From positions 1,755,159 to 1,819,158 of the forward strand of contig NZ_KN525716.1 of assembly GCF_000789235.1 (NCBI RefSeq): a stretch of 64,000 nucleotides of DNA, written 5' to 3'. The position numbers and the translations under genes were made by a program. The notes beneath the pieces were generated by a model. That model did not search any database. It worked only from the letters and a program-made list of their open reading frames with translations, and was not told the DNA's origin. Below, in pieces: positions 18,913 to 26,852 of the stretch. The stretch's first letter is position 1. The number at the start of each line of letters is the position of its first letter. The DNA comes from Wocania ichthyoenteri Th78 (GTDB lineage: Bacteria; Bacteroidota; Bacteroidia; Flavobacteriales; Flavobacteriaceae).

Positions 18913-19959
18913 ATGCAAATGTTGAAATTTATTGTAATTGATGAGAATTCAAGGGTGCCTAAATACCAACAAATCGTAGATTCTATAATTCATAATATTT
19001 CAATAGGCAATTTAACCATTGACCAAAAAATTCCATCAATAAATCTGTTGAGCGAAGAGTTTTATCTATCGAGAGATACAGTTGAAAAGGCTTATAATAT
19101 ACTAAAAGAACGAAACATTATCTCTTCCATTAGGGGAAAAGGGTACTATATAACACGTACAAAATTAATATCAAAAGTCAATATTTTGTTTCTTGTCAAT
19201 AAGCTCAGTTCCTATAAAATGCGCACCTATAATTCGTTTATTGATAGTATTGGCGCCAACTCCCATACAGATTTACATATTTACCACTGCGATGAGAGTT
19301 TGTTTTTAAATTTATTGGATAAAAACAAATCGGCTTATGACTATTATGTAATTATGCCCCATTTTAAGACTGATGATTTAAAACATGTTAGTTTTACAGA
19401 TGACGTAATTAAAGCCATTAAAAAAATACCCCTAGATAAATTAGTTGTACTCGATAACATTAAACTTGATGTTGAAGGTGAAGTGGTTGAAATTTATCAA
19501 GACTTTGAAAATGATATTTACACTGCTTTAAAAGAAGGGCTTCCAAAAATTAAAAAATATGAAAAACTTATTCTGGTTTATCCTGATAAATCGGTTTACC
19601 CATACCCAAGGAGAATTTTACACGGTTTTAGAAAATTTTGTGTAGAATTCAATTTAGATTTTGAAATTTTAGATAGAGTCTATGAAGACATTATCTTAAA
19701 AAAAGGAGATTTATTTATTACCATTGAAGAATCAGATTTGGTAAATTTAGTAAAGCAGATTAGGGAAGATGAATTCTTATTAGGAAAAGAAATAGGAATT
19801 ATATCATACAACGATACCCCTTTAAAGGATTTATTGGGCATTACCGTAATTTCAACCGATTTTAAGATGATGGGAGAAACCGCTGCCAGTATGATTTTAA
19901 ATAAGAAAAAAGGTAAAGTAAAGGTTGATTTCAACTTTATTGATAGGGCATCAATTTAG
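18913..19959 (+). CDS. GntR-family regulator with sugar-binding domain (probable rhamnose regulator)
   Basis: 348 residues. Residues about 10-75 form a GntR winged helix (YQQIVDSIIHNISIG, then IPSINLLSEEFYLSRDTVEKAYNIL and RGKGYYI). The remainder looks like a LacI/periplasmic-binding-type effector domain rather than the FadR or UTRA domain. Bacteroides FucR, a fucose-responsive repressor, has this general build (established for that protein from memory). Divergent from the rhamnose operon, so it most likely controls that operon and, via the shared motif, the glycosidase/sulfatase genes. Effector is inferred to be rhamnose or rhamnulose. The start could be ATG 18913 or 18919. Confidence 0.85.
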   Translation: MQMLKFIVIDENSRVPKYQQIVDSIIHNISIGNLTIDQKIPSINLLSEEFYLSRDTVEKAYNILKERNIISSIRGKGYYITRTKLISKVNILFLVNKLSSYKMRTYNSFIDSIGANSHTDLHIYHCDESLFLNLLDKNKSAYDYYVIMPHFKTDDLKHVSFTDDVIKAIKKIPLDKLVVLDNIKLDVEGEVVEIYQDFENDIYTALKEGLPKIKKYEKLILVYPDKSVYPYPRRILHGFRKFCVEFNLDFEILDRVYEDIILKKGDLFITIEESDLVNLVKQIREDEFLLGKEIGIISYNDTPLKDLLGITVISTDFKMMGETAASMILNKKKGKVKVDFNFIDRASI

Positions 19960-19979
19960 CCAGTTCTTTAAAATATTTA

Positions 19980-20174
19980 GTGAAGAGATTTCAGTATCAT
20001 TTTTTGGTAGTATTAGGATTTTTAGGGCATAAATCTTTAAAAACAACACAGCATTATACCAAAATTTTAGACAAAAAAGTAAGTGATGATATGCAAGCAT
20101 TGAAAAATAAATTTAAACTCAAAGAAGAAAAAAATAATACCGTTGTTAAATTATACCTTTTCTATTATTCTTAA
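19980..20174 (+). pseudogene. Tyrosine recombinase C-terminal remnant
   Basis: From about 20022 the frame reads LGHKSLKTTQHYTKILDKKV followed by SDDMQALKNKF, the unmistakable C-terminus of a Bacteroidota tyrosine integrase including the catalytic His and Tyr region (TTQHYTKI). No N-terminal or core domain precedes it; the first 14 residues of the frame are unrelated. It is a leftover of an older mobile element that inserted beside the rhamnose locus. Confidence 0.85.
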
Positions 20175-20181
20175 ATTATTC

Positions 20182-20631
20182 CTAGAGATTAATATTTGTA
20201 TACTTTATTCTAATTGTGGCATTGTATATACATGTAGGTTCTACATCCTGTCGTTGCAGGTTTTCGATAATCTGGACTTCCAGAACATTGGAATCCGTAT
20301 ATGCTTTTACGATACACGGAATGGTATTTTTATCCGCCAATTTACTGGCACGGTACCGACGTTCACCCATAACGATGATAAAGTTCTTTCTGGTTTTTCG
20401 AACTGTGATGGGCTGTAAAATGCCATGTTATTGAATGCTTTTGGAAAGTAATTGTAAAGACTCCTCCTTAAAGGTTTTTCTGGGCTGATTGGGATCAGGG
20501 CTGATCTTGCCAATAGGAATCTCTTGAATTTGTAGGCTCACACTTTCGTTGTTCAATTTGGTCTTCACCGGATTTTTGGAATTCCTTCTGGTCTTTCCAT
20601 TAACAGGTTTCTTTGTTGCTCTTGTTGTCAT
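20182..20631 (-). pseudogene. ParB-like protein, interrupted by one stop codon and truncated
   Basis: A single frame begins at ATG 20631 with a basic leader and the ParB N-terminal core (IPIGKISPDPNQPRK). It meets TAA at 20430-20428, then continues in the same frame through HGILQPITVRK, the ParB box GERRYRASKLADKNTIPCIV and IIENLQRQDVEP. After that homology stops and the text becomes random before a stop at 20182. One nonsense change (probably CAA to TAA, since SIQ-Q-HG is expected) plus a 3' truncation has destroyed it. With the integrase tail next door it marks a decayed plasmid or ICE segment. Confidence 0.85.
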
Positions 20632-20678
20632 GATTTAAAATTTTTAGTTAAACAATATGTAAGCAGAACCCAAACGGA

Positions 20679-20694
20679 AGACAAAATTTTGTCT
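20679..20694. repeat. Perfect 16-bp palindrome upstream of parB relic
   Basis: AGACAAAATTTTGTCT is a perfect palindrome 48 bp upstream of the parB relic ATG on the minus strand and about 65 bp before the AbiE promoter on the plus strand. It could be an operator of either unit or a remnant of the old element. Nothing else is seen between 20632 and 20759. Confidence 0.5.
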
Positions 20695-20759
20695 CAAATT
20701 TTCAAGTGAAAAATTGGGAGAAACCTTTGAGGGGGTGCCGATTTTTTATGCAGATAAAT

Positions 20760-20791
20760 TTGAAAGCAAATATTTTGCGAGTTTATCTTTG
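20760..20791 (+). promoter_or_regulatory. Promoter of the abiE operon
   Basis: TTG (20760-20762), 21 bp, TATCTTTG (20784-20791): an exact fit to the Bacteroidota promoter consensus. Transcription would begin around 20798 and give a leader of about 95 nt before the AbiEi start. Confidence 0.65.
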
Positions 20792-20868
20792 TGGAGTATT
20801 GTATGAGTATATTATTTTATTCTTTAGTAAAAAATAACTTGATTGAATATGTTTTATATATAGTTAGA

Positions 20869-20883
20869 GGGGTAAATTACCCC
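20869..20883 (+). promoter_or_regulatory. Palindrome GGGGTAAATTACCCC in the abiE leader
   Basis: A perfect 7+1+7 palindrome ends 11 bases before the AbiEi ATG and is followed by a further half-site TTTTACCC. AbiEi antitoxins are known to repress their own promoter by binding inverted repeats; this is the obvious candidate. Alternatively it folds in the mRNA and limits access to the start codon. Confidence 0.5.
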
Positions 20884-20894
20884 TTTTACCCAAT

Positions 20895-21725
20895 ATGAAA
20901 GATAAAGTTATTACAGAAAATACCGCGGAATTTTTAAGATATCTTATTGATAATAAGAAAGCTTTTTTTACTGTAAGGGATGCTAAAAATTTCATGCCCT
21001 CTTTTGCAAAGGATTATATTCAGGAGCTTTTGCAAAATTTGATCGACAGGGAATTAGCCTTACGCATCAAAAGGGGGTTATACGTCATGTTACCATATGA
21101 CACCGTACTTGAAGAGTTCTCTCCAAATAGACATTTAACAGCATCTGAATTAGTAGGCAAAAGAAGCTATTATATTGGCTATTATACAGCACTACAATTG
21201 CATGATTTAACAACACAGCCAGCACTTGTTGAACAAGTTGTGGTAAATAAACAAATGACACCTACTGAACAATCGATACATGGCGTTAAATTCCAATTTA
21301 TATATCATAACAAGAAACATTTTTTTGGAATCAAAAAAACTTGGGTGGAGTATATAAATCAATCCTATGTCATCAAATATAGTGACCTAGAAAAGACCAT
21401 AATAGATTGCCTATTCAAACCGGATTATGCCGGTGGTATTGTTGAGATTGGAAAAGCGATTTACCGTGTAGGGTATAAAATGGATTATACTAAACTTCTT
21501 AATTATATAAATCAAATGCAAAGTCAATCTGTAATAAAGCGACTTGGGTTTTTATTGGAGCTTTATAGAATTGAAACGCCTATAATTGATCAATTGCAGG
21601 CCCTTAAGACAGCCAGTATTACGGTTTTGGACCCAATACACCCAAAACAGGGAAGAATCCAGAACCGCTGGAGCATTCAAGTGAATATAGATTTAGACAC
21701 CATGTTACAAGCACCCGTTAGTTAA
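20895..21725 (+). CDS. abiEi: AbiEi-family antitoxin (type IV toxin-antitoxin)
   Basis: 276 residues. An N-terminal winged-helix segment (FLRYLIDNKKAFFTVRDAKN ... LIDRELALRIKRGLYVML) is followed by the AbiEi C-terminal domain (ELVGKRSYYIGYYTALQLHDL, then KYSDLEKTIIDCLFKPDYAGG). In the known system AbiEi represses the operon through its N-terminal domain, and the C-terminal domain opposes the nucleotidyltransferase toxin without contacting it (type IV). Its stop overlaps the toxin ATG by one base, giving tight translational coupling. It sits in an island of mobile-element debris. Abortive phage defence or element maintenance are the likely roles. Confidence 0.87.
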   Translation: MKDKVITENTAEFLRYLIDNKKAFFTVRDAKNFMPSFAKDYIQELLQNLIDRELALRIKRGLYVMLPYDTVLEEFSPNRHLTASELVGKRSYYIGYYTALQLHDLTTQPALVEQVVVNKQMTPTEQSIHGVKFQFIYHNKKHFFGIKKTWVEYINQSYVIKYSDLEKTIIDCLFKPDYAGGIVEIGKAIYRVGYKMDYTKLLNYINQMQSQSVIKRLGFLLELYRIETPIIDQLQALKTASITVLDPIHPKQGRIQNRWSIQVNIDLDTMLQAPVS

Positions 21726-22534
21726 TGATTGCAAGAGGAGAAATAGATAAAATCGCAGCCAAAAATAAAGTAGGTGCTGTTGAAATAGAAAAAGACTATG
21801 TGATAACATGGGTACTTTATGGGATTTCAAAACAACAAGCTCTAAAAAGCATACTTGCCTTTAAGGGCGGCACTGTATTAAAGAAGGTATATTTTAAAGA
21901 TTACCGATTTTCCGAAGATTTGGATTTCACTCTACTGGATGAAGATATAAGCAATGATGGCATTCTTGAATTGTTTGAAGCTAGTTTGCAAATTGCGACA
22001 GAGGAATCAGGGCTTCAACTTGAAATTGATTACGAAAAAGAGAAATTGCATGAAGAATCTGGAAGTCTAAAGTTCTTTATCAATTATGTAGCTCCTTTAC
22101 AAGGGGCTATGGGTAGTAGACATCTTAAAGTGGATGTTACACGAGGGGAAATTCTAGAATTTGAATTGGAAGAGCGTTCAGTTTTTGCCGATTATTCAGA
22201 TTTTGAGGAAGAATTCTCAATACTATGTTACTCTTTATCAGAAGTTGTTATTAAAAAAATGACTACATTAATGGGTCGAACCATTCCTCGTGACGTATAT
22301 GATTTATGGTATCTTCTTGAAATTCATGGTATGGATATCACGCATCACAACTTTGAATTTGAACGAAAGGCCACTAACAAAGGACGGGATCCAAAAGATT
22401 TTCAAGCTGTATTTGAAAAAAAGGAATCCACTTTTAGGCGAGACTGGAATAAAAGTCTTGCAAATCAGATTCACGACCTTCCAGATTTCAATGAGGTTGT
22501 GCGTGAACTAAACAAACATTTCAGACAACTTTAA
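21725..22534 (+). CDS. abiEii: AbiEii-family nucleotidyltransferase toxin
   Basis: 269 residues. The nucleotidyltransferase signature is intact: FKGGTVLKKVYF (GG-T/S motif) and FSEDLDFTLLD (DxD metal ligands), then the C-terminal helical part with KKMTTLMGRTIPRDVYDLWY. Family members transfer nucleotides, and related MenT toxins modify tRNA acceptor stems; AbiEii itself is GTP-binding and causes growth arrest. The ATG overlaps the antitoxin stop codon. Both catalytic motifs are complete, so the pair appears functional. Confidence 0.87.
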   Translation: MIARGEIDKIAAKNKVGAVEIEKDYVITWVLYGISKQQALKSILAFKGGTVLKKVYFKDYRFSEDLDFTLLDEDISNDGILELFEASLQIATEESGLQLEIDYEKEKLHEESGSLKFFINYVAPLQGAMGSRHLKVDVTRGEILEFELEERSVFADYSDFEEEFSILCYSLSEVVIKKMTTLMGRTIPRDVYDLWYLLEIHGMDITHHNFEFERKATNKGRDPKDFQAVFEKKESTFRRDWNKSLANQIHDLPDFNEVVRELNKHFRQL

Positions 22535-22869
22535 TCAAAATTTTGAACTAGAAAAAATAGAAAGAATTGATTTACTTAATGTTAAATCATCTTTCTGCAC
22601 CAATTAATAACAATCGCACAGCGTTATTTAATAAAAATTGTACAGACATAGAAAATTTTGTTATTACAAAGTAAGCGGAATAATGTAAATCGGTTTAATA
22701 CTAAATAAAGAAGAAAGGCTAATTAGGTTTAATATTATTTAGTTTTAATTCGTGGCAAAATTCAATTAAATGTTAAAGTTTTCATAAAAAGAGACCTATA
22801 CGGTGTCCATTGAATTTCTACCCTCTGAAATACCCTTTAAAACCTCATAATTTTGAATTCAAATTAGTT

Positions 22870-22882
22870 CCACCTTGAGTAC
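22870..22882 (+). repeat. Putative left attachment core (attL)
   Basis: CCACCTTGAGTAC matches CCAACTTGAGTAC at 31682-31694 in 12 of 13 bases. Both copies are immediately followed by a terminator hairpin, as expected when an element enters the 3' end of a transcribed gene and carries a replacement end. The target gene itself is not recognisable to the left. Confidence 0.5.
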
Positions 22883-22884
22883 TT

Positions 22885-22910
22885 AAAACCCTGTATTTAC
22901 AGGGTTTTTT
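22885..22910 (+). terminator. Intrinsic terminator at left end of element
   Basis: AAAACCCTGTA, loop TT, TACAGGGTTTT followed by two more T: a perfect 11-bp stem with a T-run. It lies directly after the left core repeat. Confidence 0.85.
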
Positions 22911-22918
22911 CGTTTATC

Positions 22919-22940
22919 TAGTCAACATTTAGTCAACAAT
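22919..22940 (+). repeat. Left pair of TAGTCAACA arm-type sites
   Basis: TAGTCAACA twice with a 3-4 base step, repeated almost exactly at 31522-31543 (one mismatch over 22 bases), same orientation. Placement just inside both ends of the element is that of integrase arm-binding sites. Confidence 0.6.
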
Positions 22941-23051
22941 CTGAAAAAAAGTGTAAAAAAGAGTTTCCTAAAAACTACCATAAACCCAAACCAAATACTT
23001 AACATTTTGTTAGAAAATCTGTTTATAATAAGCAAATCTTACAATTCTACG

Positions 23052-23074
23052 TACTTTTTGGATTACAAAAAGTA
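23052..23074 (+). promoter_or_regulatory. Inverted repeat upstream of cargo gene
   Basis: TACTTTTTG, 5-base spacer, CAAAAAGTA: a perfect 9-bp inverted repeat that ends 32 bp before the start of the gene at 23107. Probable operator or overlapping promoter. Confidence 0.4.
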
Positions 23075-23106
23075 TATTTACAAAACTTAATTGTATTTTT
23101 TTATAA

Positions 23107-24066
23107 ATGGCAAAAAGCAATACCACTCCAACTAAATTTAATTTCTTTTCATTAAGATTTGAGCCATATGCGCATTTAAAAAGTGAATATACTTCTAAGA
23201 AAATACTTTTAGAGGTGTTTGGTTATTTAAGAGAATTGCGAAAAGAAGGCAAAGGACACTTAATTGATAGAAACGAGAATAGAGCAGAAAACACCCCTCG
23301 TGAACTTTTTATGGTAGGTACTAAAATTTTACCCAATCAAAGGAAGATTTTGTGTACCATGGCTTTGCTTAGAAAAGGCAGGCAGCCAAAATTAAAACCA
23401 GTTGACAAATTCAAACTATTGCCAATTGACCAAATTGGAGATATAGCAGAAGAAACACATTTTTTTATTGACTTTAGTACACATACAATTGTTGTTTGCG
23501 CAGAATATAATTATCATGGCCCAAGAGTTTCAGATTTAGAATTTTATCTTAGGAATGTTTCAAGGGATAAACTTTCATTATCTAAACAAACAGATGTTGC
23601 AATTCATTTTGATAGTACAATTGATAAAACAATTAATGAACTTAGGAACGTACTGCACATAGATATTAAACTTAAACCAAGAAACATTGCACAAATGGAT
23701 AATGATATTAAAGGCAATTATTTTCTTGGTATGAATAACATAGGTAATATGTTAAAACCTCAATTTTTAAGAGTTGAATCTTATTTTCAAACACCTGGGA
23801 AAAATGACTCAAAAATCCAGCTTAATACAGATGCGAATAACATGATGTTCGATTTATTAGGTGTTTTTAAGAAAAGACCAAAAAATATAGGGTGCTTTGA
23901 AGATTTTGTTGTGAAGTATGAAAATAAAGATGGTGAAGATGCCGTTTTTAATCTTTTAAAGGGTAAAAAAGAATTAGTTGTAGAAATTGATTTAAAGAAA
24001 ATTACTTTGCAAAAAATGTATGAATTAGTAAAGTTAGATTTTAATGATTTTGTTCTCAATCTATAA
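23107..24066 (+). CDS. Unknown protein, element cargo (possible defence component)
   Basis: 319 residues, soluble, no signal peptide or membrane segment. I do not recognise the family. Visible traits: an N-terminal beta-rich start (FNFFSLRFEPYAHL), a basic middle region, and a possible small alpha/beta core around THFFIDFSTHTIVVCAEYNY. It starts on ATG after an inverted repeat and is followed 3 bp later by a four-helix membrane protein, so the two are translationally linked. Pairing of a soluble sensor-like protein with a small membrane protein is common in phage-defence cassettes; that role is inference only. Confidence 0.75.
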   Translation: MAKSNTTPTKFNFFSLRFEPYAHLKSEYTSKKILLEVFGYLRELRKEGKGHLIDRNENRAENTPRELFMVGTKILPNQRKILCTMALLRKGRQPKLKPVDKFKLLPIDQIGDIAEETHFFIDFSTHTIVVCAEYNYHGPRVSDLEFYLRNVSRDKLSLSKQTDVAIHFDSTIDKTINELRNVLHIDIKLKPRNIAQMDNDIKGNYFLGMNNIGNMLKPQFLRVESYFQTPGKNDSKIQLNTDANNMMFDLLGVFKKRPKNIGCFEDFVVKYENKDGEDAVFNLLKGKKELVVEIDLKKITLQKMYELVKLDFNDFVLNL

Positions 24067-24069
24067 GAA

Positions 24070-24558
24070 ATGAACACGTATTTTAAAAGCCCTATTCTAT
24101 GGGATTATTTTCTAGTAACTATTATTAATGTTTTACTTTGCGTTTTAGTCAATCAAAACTTATTGTTGATTCCAAACGATGATTATAACCTATCCATGAC
24201 TTCTGATATTTCAAATATCGGTTTTACATCGGCAGGATTTGTATTAACATTCTTAACCTTATTGATTACATTTAAAAGCAGCACTACAACTAATAAGGAA
24301 ACTGGGTATGAAACAAGTACCCTTTTTAATTTATTTCTAGCAACTGGCTTATATGATGAAACAATAAAACATCTTAAGAACGCTGTTAAATCACTTATAT
24401 TTATGGCAATTATAGGTTATTCTTTTAAACTGATATTAAATCCTACTTATCAATACCTCACTTATTATTTTAATATAAGTGGTGTTTTTTTAACGGCTAT
24501 TACCCTATGGAGATGCCTAATAATATTAACTAAGATATTAAAAATGCAAAAGGATTAA
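24070..24558 (+). CDS. Small four-helix membrane protein, element cargo
   Basis: 162 residues with four hydrophobic segments, about 11-31, 48-68, 105-125 and 132-155. The loop after helix two is hydrophilic (KSSTTTNKETGYETS). No family recognised. Immediately downstream of the unknown soluble protein and converging with the KAP NTPase gene (12 bp between stops). A membrane-permeabilising effector or an inner-membrane anchor is plausible from its size and context, without direct evidence. Confidence 0.75.
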   Translation: MNTYFKSPILWDYFLVTIINVLLCVLVNQNLLLIPNDDYNLSMTSDISNIGFTSAGFVLTFLTLLITFKSSTTTNKETGYETSTLFNLFLATGLYDETIKHLKNAVKSLIFMAIIGYSFKLILNPTYQYLTYYFNISGVFLTAITLWRCLIILTKILKMQKD

Positions 24559-24569
24559 TTTTAGATATA

Positions 24570-26417
24570 CTAATTATTTTTTCTTTCAATTGATTCATTA
24601 AAACGATTAATAATTTCATCAATTCTAACTAAAAGTTCTTCCAAAATAACCTTTTTTGGATTCTTTAAATCTTTTTGATTGCTGTAGTTAGTAATTAGTT
24701 CTTTTTGTGTTTCAAAAAATGGTAATTCTTTTTCAGGAAACTCTAAATAACCCTTTTTGTATCTATCAAAAAGGGCATTGCTAAATACAAGTAAATTTTT
24801 GTTTTTCAATCCTATCATTTTATTAAAAAAACTATTTGGATCAATAAACTCAAAAAGGCAGTTTTCAGAATTTATAACCTCATTAAAAAAATCATCTACT
24901 TCAACTAATTCTTGGTCTATTACTTCAAATATTTTATTTGCCTTGTTATATTTTTCGTTATTTCGTTTCTCATTATGCAGTTCAAGTATTTTATTTTCTA
25001 TATCGTTTAAATCTTCTTTTTTCCTAAAGTGCATAATATGTGAAATTTCACTAATGTTAACTTCTGAATTTGTTTTTGAAATATCTAACCCTTTCAATAA
25101 TAGGGTAATCAATTCTTCTTCTGTAACATCCAAAGAGCCAATTTTTATATGAAATGTGAGGTTACTAAAAATTGTTTGGTAAGAATACATTTTATATTTC
25201 CCTTTTTCGGCATAATCTAATACTTCTGAAATAGCTTTTTCAAGTTCATCATTTTCAAGAACCCTAAAATTATAACCCATAAGAGTATTATACGCATTTT
25301 CTTCTTTAGAACTACTACTTTTCCCATTTCTAGTATTAATCTCATGTTTTAGTTTATCCTCATCGAGATACCCTGTTAAAACAAACTCATATATAGAATT
25401 TGAAAATACATATCTGTCTTTTTCATTTTGACTGCTTAAATATTTGTCTATGAATTTTTCACTATAACTTTTTTCTTCCCCATCTACATCTTTTGACTTT
25501 ATTGGCGTGCCAATCATGCCATTTACCACATCGTCTAGGTCAATAAATAACATAAAATCATCAATTCCTTTTTTATCTTCTAAATTGGTGATTGTTAATT
25601 CCCCATTTTTAAATTCATTGCTAATTAATGCCGTAAAGAAAAGCATCCTATCAACTTCCGTTTCACTTTCATCTTTGTAGTACTTATACAACTGGTTTAA
25701 ATTTTCCAAATAAAAACCGAATGTTCTTAAATTTTGAATATTGTGGTTCTTAAAGAAGTGAATAATTGGTTTTTCATTACTGGCTAGGAACTCACTAAAA
25801 TTTGAATCAGCAACATTTTCAACATAACTATTAAACAATTCATTGTAATTAGCTGTATAGTTTAGGATTCTACCAACTACTTTTTCTTTTATTCTGTTGT
25901 AATCACTTTCATCATCAATTTCTTCTTCTGCGGAAAATATGATTACTTTAGCATTTTTATGTTCTGTATATTCATTGATTAAACCCAAAATTCTTTCAGG
26001 TTCAACAGCGCATCTTTCTAAATCATCAAAACATAGTACAACTTTTGATACGTCAAGGTCTATTTTTATCCCTTTTGCAAAGTCAATCAACTGCGTGCCA
26101 CGTCCAAAAATTTTACCAGCTACGTTTGCCGTGTTTCGTATTATCTTAAAAGCCGTTTTAGCCCCCTTGCTTTGCAGGTTTTTTGAAATGGGTAAAAGGC
26201 TGCCAAACAAAATGCTTTCAGCTTCTTTAACACTCTCTATACCATTAAGAGAAATATAAACAGGTCTAAATGTTTGTTCGACTGCCTTTTTTTCAAGTAC
26301 ATTTTTCCATAAATAAGTTTTACCACTTCCCCATTTTCCACTAATCATAAGTGCATAGTTTGTATTTTCATTATTTAAATAATCCTCAAATATTGATTCG
26401 ATTTTTTTTGATTCCAT
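24570..26417 (-). CDS. KAP-type P-loop NTPase
   Basis: 615 residues from the preferred start at 26417 (MESKKIESIFEDYL); the frame extends to 26492 but the extra 25 residues are hydrophobic and unlike the family. Walker A is GKWGSGKT near residues 27-34, Walker B is VVLCFDDLERC, and a KVIIFSAEEE sensor strand follows, as in KAP NTPases. The long helical C-terminal half has no recognised domain, and membrane helices are not evident, unlike many KAP proteins. KAP ATPases are frequent in bacterial anti-phage loci. Its position opposite a two-gene unit in an integrative element supports that role. Confidence 0.82.
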   Translation of the reverse strand: MESKKIESIFEDYLNNENTNYALMISGKWGSGKTYLWKNVLEKKAVEQTFRPVYISLNGIESVKEAESILFGSLLPISKNLQSKGAKTAFKIIRNTANVAGKIFGRGTQLIDFAKGIKIDLDVSKVVLCFDDLERCAVEPERILGLINEYTEHKNAKVIIFSAEEEIDDESDYNRIKEKVVGRILNYTANYNELFNSYVENVADSNFSEFLASNEKPIIHFFKNHNIQNLRTFGFYLENLNQLYKYYKDESETEVDRMLFFTALISNEFKNGELTITNLEDKKGIDDFMLFIDLDDVVNGMIGTPIKSKDVDGEEKSYSEKFIDKYLSSQNEKDRYVFSNSIYEFVLTGYLDEDKLKHEINTRNGKSSSSKEENAYNTLMGYNFRVLENDELEKAISEVLDYAEKGKYKMYSYQTIFSNLTFHIKIGSLDVTEEELITLLLKGLDISKTNSEVNISEISHIMHFRKKEDLNDIENKILELHNEKRNNEKYNKANKIFEVIDQELVEVDDFFNEVINSENCLFEFIDPNSFFNKMIGLKNKNLLVFSNALFDRYKKGYLEFPEKELPFFETQKELITNYSNQKDLKNPKKVILEELLVRIDEIINRFNESIERKNN

Positions 26418-26852
26418 ACTGCAATGATTTAACCATAAAAATAGTTTAACTGTCTGAAACAAAACAAAGAAAATTAACGAAAAGCATATCAATCATTAAA
26501 AAGCGTTACACTTTTGGTTACAGTTTGTTGCAGTTTCGTTACAAAATAGATTTTGCCTATTTATTTTTTTGGGTTTTTGATTTTATGATTAAAATGAATT
26601 GAATAGTATTGAAGCCAAAACAATAAAATCAATTGTTTTAAAACAAAATAGGGGCTTTTTTGAAGTGTAACCGTTACAGTTACAGTTAGCGTTACAGTTG
26701 GTCAAAAAAGGTCTAAGCGTATGAATAACGGAGTGCGCAACGTATTGCATTAGAAGTGTTTAAGAGTTACAGTACCTTTTTTATTTTCAACCGGGTGCGT
26801 GTTAGTATGTTAGATGTATCTATTCTATGAATGGATCTGTAGATATATATCA
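26418..26852. other. Non-coding region with GTTACA repeats
   Basis: About 435 bp without an ORF worth calling. It contains two clusters of GTTACA-type hexamers, annotated separately, between the NTPase gene start and the stop of the Rep-like gene. Confidence 0.65.
26505..26772 (+). repeat. GTTACAG iteron-like repeats
   Basis: Eight copies of GTTRCA(G) occur at 26505, 26517, 26527, 26538, 26673, 26679, 26691 and 26766. The 26673-26697 group is a tandem of hexamers with one degenerate unit. The cluster lies beside a Rep-like gene, the usual place for an iteron origin, but also directly upstream of the KAP NTPase gene, where it could be regulatory. Confidence 0.5.

Larger units (their letters stand above)
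22535..23106. other. Non-coding left boundary of the integrative element
   Basis: About 570 bp without a supportable gene. It holds, in order, AT-rich filler, the left core-like repeat (22870-22882), a strong terminator (22885-22910), paired TAGTCAACA sites (22919-22940) and an inverted repeat before the first cargo gene (23052-23074). Confidence 0.65.

Noticed and set aside
22740..22882. tRNA or tmRNA 3' end as integration target
   Set aside because: No cloverleaf, T-loop or CCA-like end can be built here, so the target gene was left unnamed.
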